From the NCBI GenBank assembly GCA_013397455.1, contig VYZB01000330.1, forward strand, positions 870,406 to 934,405: 64,000 nucleotides of DNA, written 5' to 3'. The position numbers were made by a program, and so were the translations under genes. Below, one piece after another: positions 50,141 to 63,874 of this stretch; within the stretch, counting starts at the first letter, position 1; every line of letters starts with the position of its first letter. The notes beneath the pieces were generated by a model that searched no databases, was not told the origin of the DNA, and worked only from the letters and a program-made list of their open reading frames with translations. The stretch comes from Crotophaga sulcirostris. Taxonomy: Eukaryota > Chordata > Aves > Cuculiformes > Crotophagidae.

Positions 50141-51005
50141 NNNNNNNNNNNNNNNNNNNNNNNNNNNNNNNNNNNNNNNNNNNNNNNNNNNNNNNNNNNN
50201 NNNNNNNNNNNNNNNNNNNNNNNNNNNNNNNNNNNNNNNNNNNNNNNNNNNNNNNNNNNNNNNNNNNNNNNNNNNNNNNNNNNNNNNNNNNNNNNNNNNN
50301 NNNNNNNNNNNNNNNNNNNNNNNNNNNNNNNNNNNNNNNNNNNNNNNNNNNNNNNNNNNNNNNNNNNNNNNNNNNNNNNNNNNNNNNNNNNNNNNNNNNN
50401 NNNNNNNNNNNNNNNNNNNNNNNNNNNNNNNNNNNNNNNNNNNNNNNNNNNNNNNNNNNNNNNNNNNNNNNNNNNNNNNNNNNNNNNNNNNNNNNNNNNN
50501 NNNNNNNNNNNNNNNNNNNNNNNNNNNNNNNNNNNNNNNNNNNNNNNNNNNNNNNNNNNNNNNNNNNNNNNNNNNNNNNNNNNNNNNNNNNNNNNNNNNN
50601 NNNNNNNNNNNNNNNNNNNNNNNNNNNNNNNNNNNNNNNNNNNNNNNNNNNNNNNNNNNNNNNNNNNNNNNNNNNNNNNNNNNNNNNNNNNNNNNNNNNN
50701 NNNNNNNNNNNNNNNNNNNNNNNNNNNNNNNNNNNNNNNNNNNNNNNNNNNNNNNNNNNNNNNNNNNNNNNNNNNNNNNNNNNNNNNNNNNNNNNNNNNN
50801 NNNNNNNNNNNNNNNNNNNNNNNNNNNNNNNNNNNNNNNNNNNNNNNNNNNNNNNNNNNNNNNNNNNNNNNNNNNNNNNNNNNNNNNNNNNNNNNNNNNN
50901 NNNNNNNNNNNNNNNNNNNNNNNNNNNNNNNNNNNNNNNNNNNNNNNNNNNNNNNNNNNNNNNNNNNNNNNNNNNNNNNNNNNNNNNNNNNNNNNNNNNN
51001 NNNNN
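50141..51005. other. assembly gap (865 N)
   Basis: A run of N about 10 kb upstream of MICU2 exon 2. GC-rich first exons are often lost in draft bird assemblies, so exon 1 could be here, although the flanking sequence is AT-rich with no CpG-island shoulder. Confidence 0.99.
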
Positions 51006-51322
51006 CCTTGATGCCAATAAATTTCAAGTATATAGTTCACTGTTTCTGTTAAAAGTCTCGTTCTCTAGCACTGCCTGAAATTATAAGTGGATGCGGACTG
51101 ACTTACCCTAGAGCATCTCTCTGAAAATGTCCCCAGATACCACTTCTGGTAGCTGATATTTATTTCCTCCTTGATGTGTTTCCTTTATCCTAGTAGCTTC
51201 TTGCATCTTATATTGTAGGGGTTATCAGAGATTTATTTTGAAGTACTGATGCCTTTAGAGTTTGTGAAGTATTGTTTACGCCTCCAGATAAAGTTCTTTG
51301 AAATGAAGTTTGAAAGCTTTAA

Positions 51323-51448
51323 TGGTTGTTAGTGTGTTTAAATAGTAAAACGTTTACTTCATTTTAAGTAGCAATTTGTTATAAGAGATTTGATGCAGCA
51401 CCATCTGTCTTTTCAGCTGAAGAGTTTAAGCACCTTTTCCACAGATCA
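51323..51448 (+). repeat. inverted duplication, left copy (126 bp exact)
   Basis: Every base from 51323 to 51448 is the reverse complement of 64000 down to 63875, with no mismatch. At 51449 the match stops and a CR1 3' end begins. The left limit is unknown because the partner is cut by the window end. Confidence 0.97.
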
Positions 51449-51591
51449 CCAACCCTAGAGGTGTTTAAGAGGAGATTGGATGAGGCTCTCAGTGCCATGG
51501 TTTAGATGATATGATGTTAGTGTTGGGTTTTAGGTTGGACTAGATGATCTCAGAGGTCCTTTCCAACCTTCTAATACTATGATACTGTGAC
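51449..51591 (+). mobile_element. CR1 LINE, short 3' end, GATACTGT group
   Basis: CCAACCCTAGAGGTGTTTAA, GAGGAGATTGGATGAGGCTC and TTAGTGTTGGGTTTTAGGTT match the end of the copy at 5491-6181; the tail is ATACTATGATACTGTGA. The element is truncated about 140 bases from its 3' end. Its 5' edge coincides with the end of the 126-bp inverted duplicate. Confidence 0.95.
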
Positions 51592-52328
51592 CTTGTTTAA
51601 GCACTACTGTTAACATGTTTGCATATCCAAAATGTTTCAAACAGTGGCTGAATGCACGGTGCCTTCCATAAAAGTAGATGTAGAACAGCCTTGGATTTCT
51701 GTATCACTCACTGAAACACACTGTGTGCCAAATATAATGACATATTAAAATGTGAATCCTGTTAATTTTTAACTTAGGTACTTTGGACTTGCCCTGCCAG
51801 GGAATTTGCATCACAACACTGGGATTGCACTACAAGAAATACACCCTGCATTGCAGCAGCTGACCAAGCTAACACAGCGCTGACCAAAACCAACGATGTA
51901 GTGGCAGAACCAGACGAGCTACAACTACTTCTCTACCAAGGACAAGCACCCTGAAAGCAGAACTATCCTGTGATTTCATCTTCCTGGACTATGAACTATG
52001 TTTCTGTATAGAAGAGTGAAAACAACTGAAACCAAACAGGATGCCTATGTTAGGCTTAAAAGCACTTTTATTATACTATCAGGGATGGAAAAAAAATATG
52101 GCAATCTTAAATAGGCAAGTATGCTAGCTGTCATCAGCCTCTGTAAATGAGTGCTTCTACTTAGTCAGCCTGCAAACGCCTTAAAAGAAACTAACACAGG
52201 ATCCCTGAATTTATTCTTCACAGAAAGAGAGATGCCCTTGGTCACAAGATCTACAAGGTGGTGCTTTATGGCTCTTGTTTTAATCCACACATGTATTTAA
52301 CAGTATCATACATCACTGTACATCATAC

Positions 52329-52353
52329 CAGTGTACATACCGGTTGTACACTG
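52329..52353. repeat. near-perfect 25-bp palindrome
   Basis: CAGTGTACA (52329-52337) and TGTACACTG (52345-52353) are exact reverse complements around TACCGGT, whose ACCGGT is itself palindromic. It could be a cruciform or a symmetric protein-binding site; there is no other support. Confidence 0.7.
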
Positions 52354-54586
52354 CTCCGATGGCTTTACACAGAAAAGCTACTTCAAAACATTTACTGGTA
52401 AAGGAATTAGGAATTCTACATTTTGTGGGGTTTTTTTTCTTAATTAAAAAAATGCACAAAACTCCCCACCTCCCTCAAAATAACACAACAGAATAGAAAA
52501 GGGCACGCAGCTACAAAAGTGTGTGCTGTAAGTATTCTGAAATAAAAAAAAAAAACAAAAACCCCACACTGCTTAAAATAAAAAGCAGCCCAAATAACAA
52601 GCAATACTAAAAATATCTAATTCCCTTAAGAACAAATATATACGAATCCCAGATGCACCAGACTGCTGGAAAGACAGAAAAAGCTGTGTTCAGAAAGAGT
52701 CTGAATTCCCTTCTGTTACAATGTGAACAGTACAGAGCTGATCACATTCCTGCTCCCCAAGAAACTTGAAACTTTCCTGGGGGAAAAAAAATTCTAAGCT
52801 TTTCTCTAGCCCTTTTATAACAAAATTTTCCAGGTTTAAGATACATGCAGATGGCAAAAAGAAATGAGAGAATGGTAACAATAAAGAAGAAAGGCCAGAT
52901 ACGTTCCAGGTTCTCCTGCATAAGCAACCAAATTGAAAACAAAATAAATACTTAACTAAAACTGACACAATACACTCTGAGCCTGGTTCTTAAAAAGGTG
53001 CTATAAATGATGGGAAGTTAACTAATTAGGTTGCCATAGGAAAAGACTACTACTAGCCAACCTCCCAAAGCGCTCAATAGCATCTGGGAAGTGTGCAATC
53101 CTTCATTTTTGAATAGAGTGAACCAACACTATTAGATAAAACTTCCACAGGGGTAAATTAATCAGAGAATAACAACATGTAGAAGAAAGAAAACAGAATT
53201 TCTTAAAAGCTTCCCTTTATTTTTTTCTTTTCCTTAAATTTATTTATTTATTAAAGGTTTAGTCACATAGATGAAAAATAGCTAACAAGTTACACTCTCC
53301 AGAAAAGGGGTCAGAGTTAGGCTCAGAGGATTTAGCAGGTCCCAAGAGGGACCTGAAACAAACACCCATATGTCCTGTAAGATTAATACAACAATAACAA
53401 CAAAGTCACTGTAACCACAAGAAATGTTTATACTGTAATTAAGTTGTAAAATTATATTTATTTCTCCATAAAGCTGCTGACTTCACTTCTAAACAAATCA
53501 TTTGTTTTCTGTAGAAGTCACTGATCTTGTGACAATATTATGTGTAAAACCTGAATGTCTTAAAACACACTTAATCTTCCACTGACCAGGCACATTTTTC
53601 CTAGTCTTGCTTATTTTTTTAAACTTTCTACCTATGCAGAATTTTTCTTCTGAAGTATTTTCATTTGACACAGAGATTACACATGGAAAACTGGATTAAG
53701 AGAGATAGCTAAAACAGTTCTGGCGTGCTACTTGTCCAGAAAAACAGAAATCACAGTGGAAGTTGTAACTAAACGCTGGCATTCCCATTTACTAGTTAAA
53801 CGTTTTCATCAACATTCTTTTCTAAAACTAAAACATTCACAATAAATTCAAAATATCTGAAAGAAGAATTCAGAAATCTAAAACTGACACATTTACTTTG
53901 AGCTAAACACACATTATTTAATTAAAGATTTGTGTGATATTTTAAGTTTTCAATAGATTGTAAAAAGCATCACACTAAAATTTGGTAAGAATGATTCTAA
54001 AAGTTCCACCAGATTGTTGTGTAGACCATAACTTTAAAATCTGTCGTTGATAGCCTCTAACAAAAACCCCACAGAAAAGAGACAGATGAGACAGAAGAGA
54101 CAATGGCACCAGCAGAAGGTAATAGAAACCTGCATTCATTAAATGTATACACACACTTTATTTGCAAAGAGAAAATGTCTTACTACGACAAGATTATTAC
54201 CCAGGATATTAGATTTAGAAATTAAAAAGATCTCCTTCACATTCAGTAGTTTCAAAAACAGTTATCCCGATAGCCGAAATGAATTCAATATGAAACACTG
54301 TGAATAAGGTAATACTGACAAATATTTATTTTAATTGGAGCCTTTACAGAGTGTAAACACAGTGTATTCCTGATTACTGCAGTTATAATGACCCTTCATT
54401 TTTTACTAGTGTTTATAAATTCCATACTCTAATTTTGAACTTTCTTTCCATAATGAAAGTTCAAGTATGTTTTCTCAATCCTCTCTTCAAAGCCCATCAC
54501 GGCTGCACCTTCAGCAAGACTGCAAGGTCACAACACAGCATTACCATTTTCTTTTCTGCAGCATCTGAACTAGCAAAAACCGGTAC

Positions 54587-54636
54587 CTGGTAGGTCATCC
54601 ATTTCTCTGTGCTGGTAGCTCATCCATTTCTCTGTG
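54587..54636. repeat. tandem duplication, 25-base unit
   Basis: CTGGTAGGTCATCCATTTCT CTGTG is repeated at once as CTGGTAGCTCATCCATTTCT CTGTG with a single G-to-C change, then a degenerate third start (CTACATTCCTCTGTAC). A recent local duplication. Confidence 0.93.
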
Positions 54637-57084
54637 CTACATTCCTCTGTACCAGAGATAAAGTTGTTTTCAGTCATCCTGGCTGCACCTTAAACAGCTT
54701 TTGAAGAGGCTGTAGTATCATTTAAGCAGGTCATCAAGTATCTGCTGATTTTCTTTTTCAAGACCTTAGTTGTTATCTGTGTTGCTTCATTTATCAAAGC
54801 TGCCATATTCTTGGAAGCAGACTGTGCTATTAGCACAAACATTACATTTCTTAGGGAAGCCCAGAGTTCCATCTGATACAATTCTCTCTTCTCCTCCTCT
54901 TCGAAGTTTTTCAGATTATCTTTATCTCAGGTTTTTTTTTGTGAAATAGTCTGACTACAGCATTTAATTCAAGAAGGATGAAATTGTGTAAAACCCAGAC
55001 TGAGTCAAATTAATGCTATATTTGTCCATAATAATAAAAACATAATAAAATGTTTTTTTATAAATAAAAAATGATAAAAAATACTTTCTCAGACATCCTA
55101 AGACCTCAGCCATGCCTACCTTTTTCCAAGACAGACTGCCTCTTTGTAAATGGTTACAGAAGTAACTAAAAGTAATGCAAGTTTGTTTTCCCCTGCTCTG
55201 CTGGAGAAGATTCACTAGCCACCACTATAAATTAACAATTTGAAAGTACCAATTGATGTCTTGATTTATAGCCAATAATAACCATCATCCACAAAAAACA
55301 GATTCATTCTGGATCTGTAGTTGGACACCTATTCCAATATGCATTAAGTAAATGATTTGTTAAAGTCTTGTAAAACTTAGGTTGGAAATAACTCACAAAA
55401 CCAGTGAAGATAGAGTTTACCATTCGAAACATATTTTGCAGTTCAAGATACTGCTGAAATTCTCCAGAATATCTTCAGAGAGAATGACTTTCATGTGCTA
55501 ATTCATTCTTCCCCACAAAATTTCAGGATGACCGACAGAGAAAGAGCCCAGAACAGGTTAAGAACAAAGACCAGGCTAGTTGGACCAACCAAAAAAATGC
55601 AGACTTTGCTTAATTTTACAAATAGGGATATTATGCATTTATCTATAGCATCTGAGATAGTAATGCCATTTCTTTCATACAACACTAAAATTGACAATGC
55701 AATTTGCATGTTATTAGTAACACCATCAAATTTCTTCAAATCCAGTTTTTGCCTTTGTTGTGGTTTATTACTAAGAGAAAAATTAGTTCTAGACAGATAG
55801 AACAGCCAGTCAAGGGTTTTACAGCATTAACTCACTTCAAGTAACTTTATTTCTCTGCTCCACTCTTTTCCGTGTTTTCCCACCATTTCTCAATCTCACA
55901 GTGCACAACAGATGTGGCTTTTTAGGACTTCAAATAGGAAGCTAAACGTTCCTCCATTAAGGTCTTCAATAAACATAATCTCAGTTTGCAGAGAAACTTG
56001 AGGCAAATATCACCAAGACCTGGGCTCAAGCCCAGCTGTCAGAGATGCAGATTCTGTTACATCTGCTGGTCTGCCACATCTGCCAGGCAACTGAATGGAA
56101 GAAGAAAAGACAAAAAGGGAGGTACAACTTATGTCATGCCTGCCCCCCCGCATCACCCCATTCTTTGCCCATCTGACTCCTGCTTCTTGGTGGCAGAAGA
56201 TCACAAGTGCACCCGTTCTGTCAAGAATAGGGAGATGTTATTTACTCTGCAACCACCAAACTTCAAAACAGTCTGGGGCAGCAGGGTGGTGGTGGGTGGT
56301 TTGTATGGAGAGAATCAGCACCAAAGCCATCAGTGAGATGGGTAAAAACTAGTCAGAGTGTTGTTCTCACTGTGCCTAGGAAACACCTTCTTCATTGTAA
56401 ATGACAATGAAAAAGAAATGCACATTTCTAAGGTCTCCACCACATCTAGGGCACGGCTCAGTCGAGTTCAAGTTCTCCTTGCCACTACCTGCACTTAGGT
56501 AGGTGACTTCTAGGGAACATCTGCAGTGAAGAACAGGGTCCCAAGGTACCCCTTTCTGCAAACAGACATACAGGGCTGCACAAACTCCATACCTAGCTTT
56601 AATGTCATCGTATCTTAATATTTTTATTGCTCATGAAAACAGAGTGAAACAAGAAGTCAGGCCAAGTATGTGTTGGTTGGAAAACTTAGTGAGATTTAGA
56701 TTTTTTTTAATAAGGAAATCTTTGGGGTATATATATGACATTTAAGCTTATTCCATTATAAAATATTGATTTAAAGTAGTTACACAGATACCTTGCTTCT
56801 AACTGCACAAAAAGTACCTTAGTCCTTTGTCCAAGGCTCTGCAGTGCTCCATACCTTTGACTTCCCAGTCGGGACATATTACTTCTGTGATCTGCTAGCA
56901 GATATACAAATTTCAAATGCACTTTTATTCAGTAAAACAAATAAAAGCACACATACACAGTAAAACTACAGCTCATGCTCAGAGCTGAACTCACGCATAC
57001 GGCTAGCCCTTTCTTGCAAGAATTTAAAAAACATATAAATGCCTTCTTGAATTTGGTCAGAGGTGGTCTCAGGAGAATGAAGGA

Positions 57085-57500
57085 ATGACTGAGCTGTGTC
57101 AGAACAAAGGTCCACCTCATCCAATATCCTTCCTCCTTCCTTATGATCTGTGGCTGCAAGGTTAGAGCATCTGAATGAGTCAGACAATGTACCTAAAATC
57201 CAATAGCAGTGAGTCGGCATCAATTCAAGCACCAATTCAATAAGCAAATGCTGAGGAAGGAATAAAAATATTCTCCCAGTATCCATCTATTTTGAGCTCA
57301 GGGACATCCTGAGCTGCGGTTTCCATGTATTTAACAACCCTTGGTTATATCACATTCTGGCACTTACCCAACATCTCCTTGAGTCCATGCAAACTTTTAG
57401 TGAGTTTAATGACTTTTGGCATGGAGTTTCACACATCTATGGCCTACTGTAAAGAACTCCAAAACAGATAATAGACCCTGGGAATGTCAACCTCATGTCA
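57085..57500 (-). mobile_element. ancient CR1-type LINE fragment
   Basis: GTGTCAGAACAAAGGTCCAC and CATCCAATATCCTTCC, then further right TATTTAACAACCCTTGG, TTTTGGCATGGAGTTTCACA and CTACTGTAAAGAACTCC, follow in order the antisense 3' region of an old amniote CR1 ('agaacaaaggtccatctagcccagtatcctg ... ttggcaacgagttccacagg ... gtgaagaa'). Heavily diverged; recognised from memory. Confidence 0.6.
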
Positions 57501-59661
57501 AATTATATGGTAGTTTTGTGACTGAGACAAACTTAAATATAGTTGATTATTTCTCTCTCCAGGATATGTTTAACACATAAATTTTTCAGCCTCACAGCAG
57601 AGGTGCAAAAAACCTCTGTAAGTACAGTTTCCATATCACTTCGCAAACTGTACTAAATAATAAGATGATATCACCATAATCATTTTTATTAATGACCTGT
57701 CCAGGGACAGAAAACTTTACTTTTAGTAGAAAATGCTATTTCTTTATTCCACTAACTAGTCCTTTAAAAATTGTCTTTTACAGGCCACCTCTTAAGTCCT
57801 TTCTTATCCATTTTAATAAACATTCCTTAATAGCTCCGCACACTGCCAAAATCCATTATCTTAAGCTGTAAATTGATAGCTGGAAAAAATGCTTTAACTT
57901 TAAGCTGAATAAAAGCATTGTGCTTGCTATATACTTTGTTTTCTGCAAAACTGCAGCTGCACATTTCAAATTAAACTATACATGGTTTTACTCAAAACTG
58001 ATCTGTTTTCTCACACTTCATTGATCTGATTGATCCAGCTAGAGCAGTTTTATGATTACCAAACTATTTTTAAGGTAACATCTGAAGCTCTTCAGACCTA
58101 AGCCTAATGATTATACATACCACTCTGCCCAAGCTCTTGGAAGCAAACTGAAGTGATGTGATTTTCAAAAAGGGGTCAAAAGAATGTGGCTGAAAAACAG
58201 GGTTTCTTTAATTTAATAATTATGATTAACATTTTAACATTAACATTTGGTTTAGATTTGTTCCAGAATTCAAACACTAATTGGGAGGGATGTTAACAAT
58301 AGAATAAGTTTTTTGCTATGTGAATTGCAGAGCTCCTCAGCAGGAGACTGCTTCTTGTCACTGATTCCAGAATGACTTATAGTCCACGTTCCTTAGTTAA
58401 GTACCTAAAGGTATGAAAATGTAGATGTGTGGAACTGCATAAATCTCCCACACAGTACCAGTTTATTGCCAACTTTTGCGAGGCTTTCACTACACTTTGG
58501 AGTATCAGGACACACTCACCAGGGGATTTATATCTAAAGGAGTAGTTCTAATTCAGCATTGTGCTTGCAACAGATTGAACAAAATCATACATTCCCAGAA
58601 GGGCTCAAGTCCTCATGTAGGAAATTCTTGTTGGCCAGAGGTGTTTTTTACTGCAGTTAGAGTAGTGCCAAACAGCATAGGTTCTTTGGATAGACCTTCC
58701 TCAGGACTAAGCATGGAAAAGGCAAAGCTTGCTGCCTCTTGACCGAAAGTAAGGACCTGCTTGCAAGGACACAGAATTCAGAAGAGATTTCTGTACAAAT
58801 ATCTTTGTTTTGTCTCCCCTAGTTGCTTGAATTTGCTCTGTTTAAGTTCCTAGCTTTTATTCAAATAAAGACAGTGTGCTCCTTTTGTGCTGCATGTCAG
58901 CAGTACATGTATGGCAGGCTCTTGGTGGTCTGGAAGTCAGCGGGAGCTGAGAAGAAAGCTGCCTTTCACAGAAGCATGATACTATCCAACTCTCAGCAAC
59001 TTGCTTTAATGAGAGGCTGACCTTCCCACTTGCACTAAATTATCACTCAGAGTTAACAGCAGAAGCACTACTGTTATTCACACGGGTTTCATTTTGCTGT
59101 CTACAAAGTTCCTGGGCTTCTTAACTCCCCTTCTGAGCACTTCCACTCCCTTGGTAATGTACATGTAATGTACATGGGATTCAGTCGCCTGCCTTGGAGA
59201 CAGTCTATTCCATTCCCATAACTATGTACCTAAACAGTACAGTCACAACACCAAATATTGACTGCTTGGCTATATTGGGTACCTCTACAGAAGTCCTGAG
59301 ACATGGTCTCAGCATACCAAAGACAAAGTCTACAGCAGAACTGTCTTCATCACCACAGCTGTGTGACAACAGAGAAGCAGCTGGGACAAAATAATTCCTA
59401 AATTTTCAAAGCAGGGTGTCAAAATGGAAAAGGTTCCCAGCAAGAGCTAATAATTTACACAAAGTTTGACAAGCTGCTTTCTCAAACATCAGTCCAGCGA
59501 CTTGCTACATTTGATTTAGATCCAAAGATGCAGATAGCCAAGTTCAAATCTGCAGAGCAATTTTCTCTGCAAACCCAAAGTCTATGGAGTTATCTCTCGT
59601 ATTATTTTATTATTCACATGCTGTCTTACTGTTCCTGCAACAGCTAACTAGGCATTAAGGG

Positions 59662-59677
59662 AAAAAAAAAAAAAAAA
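59662..59677 (+). repeat. A16 homopolymer
   Basis: Sixteen consecutive A. There is no adjacent retrogene that it could be the tail of, and no target-site duplication that I can see. Confidence 0.9.
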
Positions 59678-60514
59678 GCTAAGCACTTCACCCAGGCAAG
59701 TGCTTAATCCTTAAAAAAAGAGGGAGTTTTATTGCTTAAAATAGTTTAATTACTTTAGCATATTTTCTCATCTTTAATTTTACCACTTACATAAGCTCTG
59801 AATGCCATACTCTTCAATATGCTTGGCTTTGTCGCTCCAAATTTTTTTTAATGGAAGAACCAAAGTTGACAAAATAGCAAGCACTCTAAAACACATTTCC
59901 AAACCTATGGCATACTGTATAAGTGCATCATAATCCTGAAATTGTATTACAGAGGCACTAAACAGTCAGCCTTAACTTCTAGTTGCAGGATTTTGAAATA
60001 CAGAACAGCACGGGCAGAATGAACACGATTCCTAATACACAGCACGAAGAATTCGGGTGCTCCCCAATGTACTTAAAAACAGTCTTAGCAGACACAGAAG
60101 CATAATTCATAGACATAAACTGAGTGTCCCCTCCTAGTCACAAGCTGCAGTAAGTCTGAAAACTATGGTCATCCAAGTCATGAACCTTTAAGGGGGGAGG
60201 CAGGAGAAAACAACTTAACGTGCCTGCCTTCAAATTTAAACACTCAATCACAGATTTGTCACTGTTTTTAATTCCCTTTAATTCTCTTTAAAAAGTCTAC
60301 AGAATTTATGTATATTCTGTATATAACAGACTTTATGAAAAAATTTATTCCAGATCCTTATCACTCTTTTCACGCAGTACTAAGTTGTCCATTTCTATTT
60401 CCCCATATTAAAGATTACTCCCAATGTATAATCTTGTACAAAGAAAAGGATACATGTACCCATTTTACTAGATCATCTTCCCTAATCTTTACACATAAAA
60501 TACCTATCTTTGTT

Positions 60515-60935
60515 ACTGCTTTTGCACTTTCCCAGACAATATCTTCCTTGTGTGGCAAAGTGACCAATACTATATGCAGTATTCCAGATGGAGCCTAACA
60601 CTTCTGTAACTGTATCTCCTCTTATTTTGTATTTTATCCCTCTGATACAACTTAGTAACTAACTTGCTTGCAGCTGTGCACAAGCCTCATGGTTTCAATG
60701 ATTTTTCCACAATAACCTTCAAATCCTTTTCCTAGTCAGTGTGCTGAATGATTGTTCCATTGCAGCACACATTGTGTTTCCTTTGGTTTCTTGCTCCCAG
60801 ACTAATTATTTTACATTTTTCCACAGTGAACTGCGTTTGCCAGCTGCTGGCCCAGTCACCTAAACAGTTCTAAATCCTTTTATATCTGATTGCATCGTTC
60901 CTAATTCACTGCTCTGAATTTTACTACAAAAAAAG
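60515..60935 (-). mobile_element. ancient CR1/L3-type LINE fragment
   Basis: In order: AAGTGACCAATACTATATGC AGTATTCCAGATGGAGCC, TTTTGTATTTTATCCCTC, TTGCTTGCAGCTGTGCACAAG, CACAATAACCTTCAAATCC, ATTTTACATTTTTCCACAGT, GAACTGCGTTTGCCAGCTGC and TGGCCCAGTCACCTAAACAG. This is the antisense layout of an old amniote LINE that predates birds ('cagtattccaggtg... tttgcatttatcaacattgaatttcatctgccattttgttgcccagtcaccc'). Substitution load is high, yet the order is intact over 400 bases. Confidence 0.7.
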
Positions 60936-63445
60936 GTGATGGGGAGGATAAATCTCTGTGCACAAATATACATTACTTATATGGGGGCCATATGCATGTG
61001 ATCAGTACAATTTATCATATGGTTTTGTAATCTATCAGGCAGCTTTGCCCACCTCACTTGCATTTTTCCAATAATCCATCTCTGCTGGGACTACTTCGAA
61101 CACTCCACGCTTCTGAACAGCTTCATACAGCTGCCATGAAAAAACCTGCCACAAAAAAACCGCTTTTATATTCCCAAATGTAATCCTGCCACTTCAAATC
61201 TCACTTACCTGAAGTTCAATATTCAGTCTTGAATAGTCAGCAATATTCTGTCTAGGATCTGTGACAGATTCATGGCTTGTTCTTGTGAACCACTGAGGAG
61301 GGAGGTAGGAACTAGGTTGACCAAAAATCCACAAAATCTTACCTATTTAAGATTCACCCAACAGCTTTTCCCAGATTCTACTTGCATGAAGTCTCAGAAT
61401 TTATAATAACAACACTGTGGGTTATAAGACAATTTTTAGTAATATTTAAAAGATTTTAATTTTCCTTCCTAGTTATATGACTGGTATAATATTGAAGGAG
61501 TTTCTGCTCATCTCACACCAACACCAACTCAGAACACTAACTCAGTGTATGTAAGTTGGGAGGGCAGATAAACCACATAAATCGCTAGCACTCATATAGA
61601 CTGGGCTCTCTGTACATTTGCTCCTCTCCTCTAAAGAAATTGTGACCTCTTCATGAATTTTTAAACTCTGGAAGCTTGATGCAGAACTTTGCATTGCATT
61701 AGTGCAACGAATATTTCAATTTCAAAGCTTGTGGAATTATAACCCATATTTTAAATGATGCTCTACCACCTCCTACCTTCATGGCAAGTCTACTGAACTC
61801 ACCCCGCAGCTGAAAGCCTCCAGCATCACTACATAATCACCCTTTTTTTTCCAGCATGAAAGGAAGAAGTTGAAGCACCTCCTACTCCTCAAGCTATGGA
61901 ATCAGGGAATGTTTTACCAGTACTACAGAGCCTGTAACTCACTGTGCTATCAGCTCACAGAACGCTTTCACAGAACTTGCAGGTTTCTGTGACTTCTTCC
62001 ATCCAATCCCTGATCTTCTCCATTAATTCCTCTTTCATAAAACAGTATCACTATTGTAGTTTTACACTTGAGACTATCGAAGACGAGTTTTAAAGAATCA
62101 CAAATGATATATCTGCAATACTGTTGCTGTGGTATTATAAGCAAATGATTTTAAAAGAACAAATAGTAGTTAAATCTAAAACTTGATATAAACTTGCACT
62201 GATTTGCTGACAAAACTGGTGTGGGATATGAATTAGCTCTGAAGACTGCAGTGGAGCATCAGCATTTGGCAACACACTAGTTCTACCTACACTACAGAAA
62301 TGTTGCAGAATAGTAATCCCCAGCTTCCAAATTAAAGGTGCTCTGCTTTTTATTTATAGAAATATGAAATAGCAGACTGTGCTTAGACTGAAAAAAAATT
62401 ACTTTAGAGGGTTTTTTTTTTTCTTTACTTATTACTTTACAGTTTCTGCCAGAAATCCATTAAGGATACAGAATCTTAGTTACCTGGCTATAATTCTTGT
62501 CAGTTGTCTGATATTTGATGAAGCAGATTTCTCCTGCATTTTTTAAAATTTCAATTAGGATTTTTTTTTAATGTGAGCCAACACTTCAATGTTTTATTAG
62601 AAACCATTAAATATAAGTTACCTCCAAATAGAGGTAGTTCAACCATCCTTTATAATACAGAAAACCAATGAACAGAAAAGTCAACTGGTTAACATCTCCT
62701 TTTCTCTCCCTCTGAGTTTACAAACTACAAAGACCATTTCCTCTGGCAGGGCCTTTGAGTGAGAGCACTCCCATGGTATCTGTGAATGAAGTGACAATAT
62801 TCCGCTGTTACACCTATATCACTACCAAAACAGACACACTTACAGTTTATTTGGTAAGGAATCAACTGCTTTAAACAGCAAACTGTTGAAAGTAAAAAAA
62901 TTGGCTTCAAACCTCTCACTTAGTAGGATATTGCCCTCTACCAAGCCCCCAAATGTATACCCAGCTTCATCAAAGCACGCTTACTATGTGTTTTTTCATT
63001 GGAGAACACGGAGTTGGATGTACAACAGTGATCATAGTGAATAGCATACTTTTTCTCCTTTTTAGCTCATCTGTGATAATGACAATGAATTTTCCCATTT
63101 TAAAATCTGACTATGTACAGGGCAGAAAGCATGCTGTTCTCCAAAGTCCCAAGGGACAGAGCTCAGACTGACATGCTCCTTGTGTTTAAATTCTTTTCTA
63201 TAGCAAATTAATGTTTTATAATGGGTGAAAAAACGGAGAGGAACTCCTTCTTTGTTTAGCATAACGACTCACAAGCACATCTCTGTCTTAAAAAACAGAC
63301 ACACGCTACCCATAAAGAACACAAGGCTAAGTAAGATCAGTGGAGGCAGGGAAAGAAATCTCCATTCCATCTGAAGCATTGCTAACAAAAGGGGAAAAAA
63401 GAAGAAAAATCTAACACTGGAGAGAAACATAAAAATTATCAACAT

Positions 63446-63485
63446 ATAAGACTGGAAAGGGCCTCTCAGATCATCAAGTCTAGGG
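63446..63485 (-). mobile_element. possible remnant of a CR1 3' end
   Basis: AAGACTGGAAAGGGCCTCTC AGATCATCAAGTCTAG resembles the antisense CR1 block GGTTGGAAAGGACCTCTGAG ATCATCAAGTCCA. Only about 40 bases remain and no tail repeat is present. Confidence 0.55.
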
Positions 63486-63874
63486 CTTTGGTTATCTTTT
63501 CATGAACTAAGTGCATTTGAAAAAGAAGTCAAAGTGGAAAACACCAGGTGAGTTTACATGTGGTCAAAGCACAATTATCTTGCATGATTAAGCCTGGGGC
63601 TCCTAGGGACTTTATAACAAAAAAGTCACCTGAGTCATTCCAGGACTTGCACTCTCTTTAGTCGCTTTGATCAGCAACCACAGTTATCACCCACACTTGT
63701 ATTTTCAGCATTCAGCACTTCATTTAAACAACTAAAAGAACAATCATTCCTGCAGATTTATGGTTGTAGAAAATTTAAAAAAATGAAAGATAAGTGGAGT
63801 TTTGCTTATATTTGCATTTAGAGACTTTCTTCATAGTTATGTGAGATAGAAACGAATACAGTAGAGTTTCTGCT

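Noticed and set aside
49992..51052. Open frames across the second gap
   Set aside because: They consist almost entirely of translated N.
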